Position numbers and translations under genes: made by a program. A stretch of 64,000 nt of DNA from Sarcocystis neurona (Eukaryota > Apicomplexa > Conoidasida > Eucoccidiorida > Sarcocystidae): positions 2,259,186 to 2,323,185 of the forward strand of contig KL647292.1 in the NCBI GenBank assembly GCA_000727475.1, given 5' to 3'. Under the pieces are notes generated by a model. The model had not been told where the DNA came from. It was given only the letters and a program-made list of their open reading frames with translations, and did no database searches. This document shows positions 10,286-20,363 of this stretch, one piece after another (position 1 is the stretch's first letter; every line of letters starts with the position of its first letter).

Positions 10286-13200
10286 AGATGTATGGATGGT
10301 TTGATAGCGAGAAGAAGTGGGTCATACCTCCCTGCGCCTGTTCATCTTCGTCTTCGGCGAGGAGTGCAGCGAGCGTCCGATTTTCGCCAACGGCGAGCGT
10401 CCGGGCGGCAGCAGACGCTTTGCAGGAACAGCTGCAGCAGAACACCAGCAACTTCTCTTCCTTGCGGTTGAAGAAGAAGTAGAACAGAGAAAATAACGCG
10501 ACGCTCTGTCCCGCGGCTGCCGCGAGCATCAACTGCTGCTGCGGGCGTTTCGTTGCCTCTGCAGTCGCGTCCATCCCCCCCCTTTTGACGTGGTGGCCGC
10601 GTGAATTCTGCAGCTGCGCTTCCTGATGCAGCTGCCCCGTGTTTGGCTGCAGCTCCGTCTGCTGCTCCTTTTGCTCCTGCGGCGCCTGTTGCTGCAGCAT
10701 CGCTGGCAGCAGCTGCTGCTGCTCTTGACTGGCGTGCTGCTCTTGGTGCTTCGATTCCTCGCTGTCCGTTACCTGCTGCTCCACTCCCAGCTGCTGCTGC
10801 CTCCTTGACCCCTGCAGAAGCTGTTGCTCTCGGCCACCCGGCACTGCCTCATGTTTTTCCTGCTGCTGCACCTGCTGCTTCTTCTCGGACCTTCCCGTCC
10901 GTCCTCTTCCTCCATTCTCCTCCTGCGCAGTCCTGCGTCCCCTGCTGCTGGTCGTCGAAGCACTGCGCGCCGCGCTGTCCCCGTCGCCGGCACGTGCGAC
11001 GACACGCTGACGACGCCCCGCCGAGGCATGCAGCGCAGCAACAGCAGCATCAGCAGAGAAGAGACCTGCGGCTTCCGCTTTCTCGTCCGTTGCTATTGTG
11101 CAGTCTCGCAGCACTCCCTCCTCGCTCTTCATCTGCTGCCTTTCCTCGCGCTCGTCTCGCTCCTCCCGCTGCTGTGTCGCCTTCGTTCCCGGCTGCTGCT
11201 GCTTCACCTGCCGCTGCTGTAGCTGCAGTTCTCCTCCACACTGCCCCCCCCGCCGTCGCTTCGTCGTCGAGGCAGCGGCGAACGTTTCATCCTCCTCGCG
11301 GCGACAGCAGCGTCCGTCCTCCTGGGCCCCGAGTAGCAGCTGCTCCTCCCTGCTGCTGTCTCGACTGCTGCTGCTGCTGTCTCCCGCCCCTGCGGCAGCG
11401 ACATCGTCAGCGCCTTCGTCTGGACGGTGACCTCTCTTTCTCCCCCCAGCCTCTATCGCGACAGTTCCACGTGGCGCTGCTGCTGGTACCGCTGCTCCTG
11501 CTGCTGGTGCCTCTTCACCGGTAGCAGGCACAGGCGGGGGGGCAAGCACCTCAAGTGCAGCGGCGGCTGCGGCAACCGCTGTCCCAGCAGGAGGCGCAGC
11601 AGCAGCCGATGCAGCAACAGGTTTCTCTGAGGTGCTTTGTGGTGGTACAGGAGACTCACCGTCGCAGTTGGACGACCTGCGTCTACGTGTGGTTCGAGCT
11701 CGACGGCGTTGCTGCTGCTGTTGCTGCTGCTGTTCTTGCTGCTGCCGCTCCATCTCTTCGTCGTCTATCACGCGTCCCGCAGCAGCTGCAGCCCGTGGGC
11801 GACAGCTGTTCGCCTCTTCCTCAGCCTCTTCCCCAGCAACGCTCCTGCGCCTCCCCCGGCAAGTCGCCGCTGACGACTGCTGCTCTCTTCTTGCTGCACT
11901 TGATGTTGCAGTGTCTGCAGGTCGTGCGGCAGCAAGACGCGTCACTGCTCCGGCTTCGTTGTCGGCGGCGCCGGCAACATCCCCGCTTGCACCAGCAGCA
12001 CCTGCTGCAGCATGTGAACCGGTTGCTCGCTGCTCCGTTGCGGCTGCAGGAGGTGCAGCGTCTGCCGCCGTCTCCCGCTCCTCCCCTACCGGCCTCGCAG
12101 CAGCGGCAGGCGCAGCAGCACCAAATGACGTCTGCTGCGGCGGCGGACGCGCTTCTGCCGGGCTGTGCTGCTGCTGCTGCTCTGCTGCTGGTGAAGCAGC
12201 AGCTGCGCCGGCCTGAAGAAGCGGTGACGACGGGACCTGCGCCGCGGCGGCGCCAGAGCGACGGGCGCCAGGAGAAGGCGGAGGCAGCTCATACGGCAGC
12301 AGCAGCGGCCCGGGGTCGTCGCTGCAGCGAGGCCGGTGGCAGTATATCTCGGTCGCAGTCCCCAAGTTGATACTGCTCTAAACAGCAACCGGAGCATGCG
12401 GACACTCCAACATACCAGATCCCATCCATATATATATATATATATGTATATATATACGTATGTATATATATATATATATATGTATACACGTATGTATGTA
12501 TGTATATATCGAAATCGCTCTCCGTTAACAACCCAGGTGTGTGTATGTCTGTGCGGACGGAGAAGTTGTCCACAAGTACGTACATGTGTACACATATACA
12601 TCTGTTCAAATACACGGATACATATACACACACATACGTACATACATATATACACTATATACACATATATATATACACGTACATACACGCACATGTATAG
12701 ATGGATTCACACCTACGCACACACATGCATATATATATTTATATATATAGACGTGTATATGTATACATACGGGCGTACATACGTACATATACGCATAGAG
12801 ACATTCACACATATGTACACACATTCATATATATATACACACATGTATGCATGTATAGATATGCACAGACATACATACACACATACATACATACACGTGT
12901 ATATATACGTATATACATACACATACATGGACGCGTTTCTTCATGTCGCTACGTAGGTGGAGACGCAGAAATCAACGAGGGGACAGTCCCGCTACGCACC
13001 CGGTCCCGCCTCTTCCTGCGTGCTTTCCCCTACAGATACATGCGGCGCAGCCGGTATATGACTGTGCGACTTCTGCGTATGTCCACTACATATATATACT
13101 GTGCAGCAGTGTATGGTAGTAACTCCTATGCATGAGTACTCAACACAGATGCAGACATACGTACAGATATATATGGCGCCGCGTGTGGCAGTGCCCGTTG

Positions 13201-16200
13201 TGTGTATCATGGGTCTCTACAGCACCCCCTCCCTAGAGACACGTGTATATATTAAATGAATAGAAGAGAGCAGACGGAGGGTCGTGGGAGTGCTGCTGAT
13301 AGCGACACGTTGTGGTCTGCGTATGTGCGACAGCCTGCTGCCCAGAAACGCCCGCCTGCCGGAAGGCACGTCCACGGCGGTCGGGGGGGGCGAGGAGGCC
13401 CTTCCGCCCTGTGCAGAGACACGTGCGAAACGCCGAGGGACTCGCCCGGGGCAGGTCGTCTCCACCACGGGCTTCAAATATGCGGAGAAGAAGTGTGAGA
13501 CGCATGCGCACGTGTTTTGCTGCAGGCAGCAGTGTGGCTTCTCTTCGTGCTTCCGCCTTCGGGGGGGCGGCCCACCCGTATAGCCGTCCAGAGCTCCTGC
13601 AGGAAGCCCGGGACCACGCGTTCGACGACGCACAGCCGCTGGTTGATATCTGCCTCGACTCGCTCCAGTCTCGTCTCCTCCTCGAACATCGCGGGGGTCA
13701 GCGCCCTGCTGCAGCCCGAAACGCCCCCCGCACAAACAGCAGCAACACAACCGCAGCAACGTCGCGCACGGCCCCGGCACCCCCGCCCCGCACACACAAC
13801 GGCCCTCCTCCACGTCGACTTCTCCACCAGAAGCGCAGCGGAAGATTATCCCACGGCAGCACAATGCGCACATATATACATGTGTGAGTACATACACATA
13901 TTATACGCATATATAGAGAGAGGTAGAGATCTATATGTATGTACACAGGTACACAGATACGTGTATTAACCGCCCTTTTCCACATTCACTTTTCACATGT
14001 ATCTCTCTCTATATATATGTGCTTTTCATATAGAAATTAATGGAGAAGATGTATATGTATATACACATATACGTATACAGATGTATGTAGGATTCATGTG
14101 TACGTACACACACGTGTAGACCTGTATCGGCCCCTTGTGCTACATTCACTTTTGCTGTGTGTCTTTTCATGTGTCTACATGTGAAGTGTATATACACTGC
14201 ATGTAGACACGAATGAAGGGATTGAACCTGCACAGATGTATATGTGTATGTACACACGTACACATGTATACCTATTAGCCGCTTGTTCTGCACGCATTCT
14301 CTATGTGTGTATGTCTTCACGTCTGTCTTCGTTTGTGTATTCCCTGGCGCCGTCTTGCGTCTTCCTGCAGCGCCGAAGTTCCGGTCCGTGTTGATACAAC
14401 CTGCAGCAACTCGCCGTGTTGACTGGCGCGCGTGTTTGTCGGCGGCGCGCAGGTGGTCAGCACGCACACACGCCGCTCACGTACAGAAGTTCGGGTGGAT
14501 TATTCCCATGACTCTCGCGACGCCCCAGGGTACTTAGCCGGTTGAATCCACACAAAGACGTGGTGCTGGCGACTAAACTTCGGTTCTCTGTATATACACA
14601 CATATATATATACGCGTTTACACATTCACATATAGACGTAGACACGCACATATATGTGACATGGAGACACACACGCACACGGGGATCTGCCAAGGTTGTC
14701 GGGGGCGGTGCGCACTAGACGGTGTGTCTGCTGGTGGCTGTAGGCAGTGGCATCCACACATACGCAGGCGGACCTGTTTCTCGCTGTGACCGCAGTGCGG
14801 GTGCTGCTGCTGCTGCTGGTCGTGTCTGTGGACCACCCCGTGCTGTTGCTGCTGCTGGTTCCCGTGACGCTACGGTGGAGACGGCGGCGACAGTGCTGCT
14901 GCTGGTGCTGCTCGTCGAGTTGCTGCTGCTGCTGTCGCTCGCACAGCTGTAGGCTTCTGATGCTGTTGCTGTGATGTTGCTACTCTGCTGCTGCTGTTGC
15001 TGCTGCTCCTTCTGCTTCTGCTGCTGCTGCTGTGCTTCTGCTTCTGCTGTTGCTGCTGCTGCTGTGCTTCTGATTCTGCTGCTGCTGCTGCTGTGCTTCT
15101 GCTTCTGCTGTTGCTGCTGCTGCTGTGCTTCTGCTGTTGCTGCTGCTGCTGTGCTTCTGCTTCAGCTGTTGCTGCTGCTGCTTGCACACACCAGAATTCG
15201 TAGTCGGGGAAGCACTGGTTCAACGCTCCTATAAGATAGACGAGGACGTCCTTGATGCCACGGCCTTCTCGTTTAAATCCTCCTGCACCGCTTTTCCGTC
15301 GCCTTGCGACTTGCCGTGGAGCTGCAGCAGCTGCTGTTCTGCCTGCCTCTGCGACTGTCCCGCCTCCTTCTGTGGGCGCTTCTGCTGCTGCTGGCCGATG
15401 TGCGTCCTGCTGCGCCGTTGACGCTGCTTCTCCCTTCTCCCCTCCCGCACCTGCTGCTGCAGCGGCTCCTGCTACAGCTGCATCAGGGTCACCGTCTGCG
15501 GCTGCTGTTGCTGCTGGCGATGCAGCTTCTCCAACCGCTGCTCGTGCGGCTGCAGGGGGCAAGCTCTGCTGGGTCGCTGCTTTTTTTTCCCGCTGCGGTG
15601 TGCACGACAGCGAGAGCCCCCCCGGAGGCGTCCCGCCGCCTTCCTCGCCGTTGACCAGCGGCAGCTGCTGTTGCTTCCAGCAACCCGCGCTGCCGTTATT
15701 CGCTCCATTCCCAGGCGCCTCCCCACACTTCCCGCGGTCGGGGCCGCTGTTGTTGCTATCGTGGTGGTGGTTGCCACTGCTGCGCTTCTCAGCGCTCGCG
15801 CTGCAGCGGCTGCTTCTTCGGCTGCTGCTCCCGCGGCTACCACCACTGGTGCGCCTCTTGCAGCTCTTGCTGCTCCCGCCGTCGCTCCCGCTGCTGCTGC
15901 TGCTCCTTCTCTTGCTGCTTTTCTCACCACCGCTGGCGTGACTGTCCACGGCAGTGGGGAAGTTTGCCGCCGTCGCGGCTGCGGCCGACGGAGGTGCCTC
16001 GCCTCTCTTTGTCCCCTCTGCATGCGCGGCTGCAACGGACGCGACTCGGTTGTCTCGTGCTGCTGCTGCTGCTGCCTGCTCGTCGCCAGGGCTACCTTTC
16101 GTTAACCGCCCATCACCGGAAGGTACTGCAGACGACTGCGGCCGCTGCCCTCCCGGTGGCCGGAGGCAGAGTTGCTGCTCTGTTCGCCGCTGTGTATCAC

Positions 16201-16866
16201 GTTGCTCTTGGCCTACCTGGTGGTGCCGCTGCAGCTCCTGCTGCGTCGACACGCAGTCCTGCTGCTCGGGGGGCTGCTGCTTGGGGGGCTGCTGCTTGGG
16301 GGCTGCTGCTTGGGGGGCTGCTGCTTGGGGGGCTGCTTCTGCTCTGCTGCCGCATGATGGCGTTCGCGCTGCTTCTTGCTGTCGCGAACAGCTTGCTGCT
16401 GCTGTCGCGACGCTCCCCCGGCGCCAGGAGCGCCGCGGCGGTGGGGGTGGTTGCTAGGCAGAGACAGCAGCGCTGCAGAGGGTGGCAGCAGCGGCAGGGC
16501 CTCGTTTTTCTCTGCTGCTGCTGTTGCGTGTGCAGCGGCTGCTGCGTGATGGGCGGCTGCTCCTGGCAAGTACGGCGCTGAGATTGCGTCGGCTGAAGGA
16601 CCAGCAGCCGGGCCCCCGTGCTGTCCAGCACCAAAAGAAGAAGGACAAGCAGCTGTAGACAGCAGCACGGGAGGAGGGGAGGAAGGCTGGAATAGCGGAG
16701 AAGAAGAAATTTCCCTCTCAATCGCGAGCCGCAGGAAATCTTTGCTGCTGCTGGTGTCTGCCGTTGACAGCAGCTCCAGGCGGCCCCGGACGATTCGGTC
16801 GCCCAAGTCCAAGTGCTGCAGCAGCGAAGACAGCCGCGCAAGTGCCGGAGCCTCGAGGAACCTCAT
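10188..16866 (-). CDS. MAF1: Maf1, RNA polymerase III transcription repressor
   Basis: Maf1 binds RNA polymerase III and represses tRNA and 5S transcription under stress. The start ATG is at 16866-16864, and the N-terminus MRFLEAPALARLSSLLQHL...LDLGDRIVRG matches plant-type Maf1. Exon 1 (16866 to 15192) runs through about 450 low-complexity residues to LVYLIGALNQCFPDYEF, the second Maf1 block. Exon 2 (13705-13576) has EADINQRL and VVPGFLQELWTAI. Exon 3 starts at 12377 with INLGTATEIYCHRP...SDDP (family: ECxIYSYxPDxDxDP), then about 600 Ala/Gln/Ser/Arg-rich residues, then LFSLFYFFFNRKEEKLLVF (about 10500-10445; family SFNYFFYNKxxKR) and an acidic tail. Junction phases agree. Exon 1 needs one extra base at the five-G run 16298-16302 to stay in frame. 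A second donor for exon 1 at 14874, also phase 2, is possible. The true 3' end is uncertain: a donor lies near 10328, and the frame itself stops at 10188 inside a microsatellite. Known Maf1 proteins are about 220-400 residues, so this one is greatly expanded. Confidence 0.92.
12425..12935. repeat. TATA/ACATA microsatellite cluster in Maf1 intron 2
   Basis: About 500 bp of interrupted TATATA, ACATAC and GTATGT repeats lying between the Maf1 exon 2 donor (13575) and exon 3 acceptor (12378). It is open in several frames on both strands as Tyr/Ile/Thr/His strings, which are not credible protein. Confidence 0.88.
13862..14110. repeat. ACATA/TATATG microsatellite in Maf1 intron 1
   Basis: Scattered CATATA, TATATG and TACACA microsatellite with an AGAGAG patch near 13915, inside the first Maf1 intron. 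A related patch lies near 14590-14650. Confidence 0.75.
14950..15185. repeat. Compound CTG/CTT microsatellite with higher-order repeat
   Basis: Runs of CTGCTGCTG separated by TGCTTCTGCTTCTG spacers recur every 40-60 bp. On the minus (Maf1) strand they read CAG with KQKHSSSSNSRS-like translation, and the frame from Maf1 exon 1 stays open through them to a stop at 14870. The block is either intronic or, if the donor at 14874 is used, a Gln/Ser-rich insertion in the protein. Confidence 0.85.
16255..16340. repeat. 15-bp minisatellite in Maf1 exon 1 with one contracted unit
   Basis: On the minus strand this is a tandem AAGCAGCAGCCCCCC unit encoding QPPKQ. Five runs of G are visible on the plus strand: four have six G (16268-16273, 16283-16288, 16312-16317, 16327-16332) and one has five (16298-16302). 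The short run shifts the Maf1 frame by one base. Confidence 0.92.
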
Positions 16867-19800
16867 ATTCGAGCAGCAGCAGCAACAGCGCGGCGGCGGC
16901 ACCACCAGGGACGGCAGCAGCACCGCCGGCCATACGAAAGCGACAAGTTCGTGCAGGCGCAGCGCAGGAGCCGGAGCAGCAGCGCCAGCTCCCGGGAAAC
17001 CGTGAGCCGCAGCAGCAGCTGCAGTGCGCAACAGCAGGAGGTGGACGGGCGCCCGAGACGACAGCAGCAGCGCAGCAGCGGCGGTCGGAATAGAACAGCA
17101 GCGGCAGCAGCACGCGCCGCCACGCGCAAACGCAGCCCGAGGAGAAGGAGGAGCAGCAGACCTGCGACAGAGGCCGTGTCTAGGAGCGGCGCCCGCTAGA
17201 CAAAGACTGTTCTCCCGCAGCAGCAGCAAAGGGGCAGAGCCACAGACACGCGCAGCTGACCGCTGCAGCAGGCGGTGTCTCAGCAACAGCGCATGTTGTA
17301 GCAGGCCCAGCAGCACGATGCTGGCGCGGCAGGCGGCGGGGACCTCCTCCACGTAGCAGCAACAGCAGGAGGAGCGCAGCAGCAGGAGGAGCGCAGCAGC
17401 AGGAACCAAGTCGCGACAGAGCACCGCACAGAGCCCTCACAGTAGAAGCGGTGTGTCCACCACACTCGGAGAAGCAGACGAACCGCAGGGGAGGGGCCTG
17501 CCTTCTCTGCGCGCAGCAAGACGACGAGATGAGGGCAGTTACATGTCTCACGAGGTATGTAGCTGCTGTTGTGCAGCAGAGTGCGCGCTTCCTCGCAGTA
17601 GCCGTGGCAGTCGCGTCGGTGCTCCTCCCTCTCAGGGCAGACTAGCAAACGCATGTGCGCATCTGCGGCGGGCCTGGGGATCCTCCGGACAGTCTGCAGT
17701 CTCGAGCTGCTTTACTTTTTTTTGTTTCTGCCGGTGCGAAGAAGACCGATCTCCGGGTGCATGTCCACAGCCACACGCCATTTAGACGTCCAGACGCGTA
17801 CACGCTTGACTCATTATTTGTATCAGAATGTCGAAGCCACCCCGCCGAGTGTGTCTTGTGTCTGTTTTGCTGCTTATGTGGAGGAATGGCTGCGGAAAGA
17901 AACGCTTCGGAGCGGGTCACGGGCGTTCTGCGCGTCGCGAGAGAGCGGCGCCCGTCGATCGAGGCTGCGTCTAGCGGCGTTGTCTCTCGGTGAATCGAAA
18001 ACGTACTCAAGAGAAAAAAAATGAAAAGGCGAGCGAAGGGGCAGCAGGCATGCAGCTGGTAAACGGCCATTGCAGAGATCCACTCTTCCTGTGTTGTTGC
18101 CCTGTGCTACGGCGAGCTCTCCCTGCGGCGGTGGCGCCCGAGAGACGACGCGGAGAAGCCGCTGCTGCAGGAGCAAACGGCAGCTGCCGCTGTGTGCGAG
18201 AAAATAGCGCGCGCGACGGCCACGCGTGTCAGCTGCGGGAGGAAGAAGCATACGTGAGGAGAAGATGGAGAACCAAGAAACTCTCTGAGGCGGCAAAACT
18301 GCAGAGGAAAAGTGCCGTTGCACCGACGACGCTCCAACGCTACACAGGACGACCCTGCGGCAAGAACTATACAGCCTTTATACTCCTGTTGTGCTGCTCC
18401 TCTTTTCCGTCTTTACGCTGCTGCGGCGACTGCTGCGGCTCATTCCGCGCCGTCTGCAGCTTGCAGCATTGTGAAGAAAGCGCAGTAACACGGCGGTTAG
18501 TAATAATACTAACTGTTGTTGGGATGTGGAGTGCTGCAGCCGCGGCGGCGCACAGACCTCCTCGTCTTCTCGTTAGTATTTGTCTGCCGCACAGAAGAAG
18601 TGCTGCTGCTGTATGGCAATTCGCGCCGGCACCACCGCAGGTAGTGCTGTCCTCCGCAGTTCGCGCACCCTCGTACAAAAAACAGGTCGTCGTCCCTGCT
18701 GACAGCTGCGCCGTGTGGGCTGCTGCTGCTGCCTTGCTGCTGCTCTTCTCGCGGCTGCTCTTCTTGCGCGGCGCTCTTGCTGCTCGGACGCGCTCCTCCG
18801 TGTGTGTGCCACGTTTGGTGCGGCCACCCTCTTCCCCGTTCCCTGCGCCCAGATGATAATGTCGACAATCTACCATCACCGCTACTCCTGGTATGTCGCT
18901 CTGCGTGTCCAGCAGCAGCAGCAGCACCCTCGTCTCCTACCTTATCTGCTGCAACAGCGGCTGCTGCTGCTGCTTGTGAAGCCAGCCGTGTCAAAGGCTC
19001 TGCGCGAGCGGCGCGCGCGCCTCACAAAGATACAGGCGTGCAGCGACCAAGCCCCCGGCATGCATGCGTGACGATGACGCAGCAGCTGTCGGCACTACCA
19101 CGCGAAGATGCCGGGGCCCGCTATATGACGTGTTCCGACCTTTTTGTCCTCCAATTTTCCTGCCCTCCGTCACTTTGGGACGGTATTTTATGTGAGTTGC
19201 TTCTCGAACCCTTCCCCGTGCGCCGCCTCCTTCCTACGCAGGGTGTACACTGCTGGGCGCCCACTACCTATACCAGTCGAGTACGTGCCCGCGCCATTAC
19301 GGTGTTGCCGCTATTGCGCCGCTAATAGAGCTGCTGCTGCTCACCTGCTGCAATTCTTGTCTTCACATGTGTGTTCCTTGCGTTGGCCGCGGCTCCTTGA
19401 GACAGAGCGTCGGGTGGAGCACCAGCACCAGCAGCAGTGGGGCCAGTCGAGCGGCAGGAACGGCAGCTGCAGATGCAGCAGCGGTGAGTGCATGAGACAA
19501 CTGCACTTGGGGAAAACAACGTCGTCGGTAGACGAAGAAGCAGCGGCAAGAGCCACAGCTAGGCCGAGAGCTTCTCCGAAGAACTGGCGCCACCGCAGCG
19601 GCAGCAATCTCGAAGAGCGGCAGGAGCGACAGCGGGGGCAGGGAGATGCACATGCAGAAGCAGCAAAAGGAAGAACAGCACGTCAACAGCAGCAAGAAGA
19701 GGAGGGAGATTTTTGAGCGTGCTGCTGCTCTGCGCAGGACGTTTCGCCGACCGTGAGAAGGGGTCGACGTGCAGCGCCAGGGTGCCGCTGCTCTGCCTGC

Positions 19801-20363
19801 TGCTGTCGCTGACCGAGGTGGTGGAGCCGTGCGCCAGGGCCACCCCCACACTCCAGCAGCGCATCTCACAACGAAAGCAACGAAGAGGGCGGCAACAGGA
19901 AGCAGGCAGTGCCAGCAGCGCGTGCAGCGGCAGTCGCAACGGGCGTTCGGGCAGCAAAAACACAGGAGCGACGCCACACACAGGAACAGCAATACCCGTG
20001 GCAACACACCGCATGCAGCAGCAGCATGAGCAGCACTCGGCTGCAGGAAGAGAGACACGCGACAGACACTCTGGGGCAGCGTCCATGACACTGTCAATGG
20101 CAGCATTCGCAAGGACACAGCATGTAGCGTAGGCGGGGGGACGGAATGTCGGAGCAGCGCGTGCGTGCGTCCTAAAGAAGCAGAGAGAAGCAGCAGCAGA
20201 GAGCCGGGATGCCTGACCCAGGGGCCGCAGTGGCGCTAGGAGTCACTCTTGTAGCCTCTGCAGCAGCAGCGGTCAAGCGATGGCGACGGCAACAGGTGCA
20301 ACAGCAGCAGCAGCGAAGCAGTCGCAGCAGCAGTAGGGAGATGGTCTCTTAAGCAGGACGAGC
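16867..20363. other. Region between divergent Maf1 and RING/SRI genes, unassigned exons
   Basis: This 3.5 kb lies between the Maf1 start (minus) and the RING gene start (plus), so it should hold both promoters. It is still rich in trinucleotide repeats: CAG on the plus strand at about 17.0-17.4 and 19.4-20.3 kb, CTG at 18.4-18.85 kb. A plus frame at 19144-19716 (ending QQQQEEEGDF) and minus frames at 18994-18367 are possible exons. One minus frame holds a CxxCxxxHxxxxC knuckle near 18660. None can be tied to a family or to a complete exon set. Confidence 0.35.

Noticed and set aside
10601..11524. Plus-strand frame of 307 codons opposite Maf1 exon 3
   Set aside because: It is the antisense shadow of the Ala/Gln/Ser-rich Maf1 insertion; the minus strand carries Maf1 motifs at both ends of the same open stretch.
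12426..12956. Long Tyr/Ile/Thr/His-rich frames on both strands
   Set aside because: Direct translation of TATA/ACATA microsatellite. The same applies at 9.9-10.3, 25.85-26.05, 33.06-33.26 and 37.7-37.9 kb.
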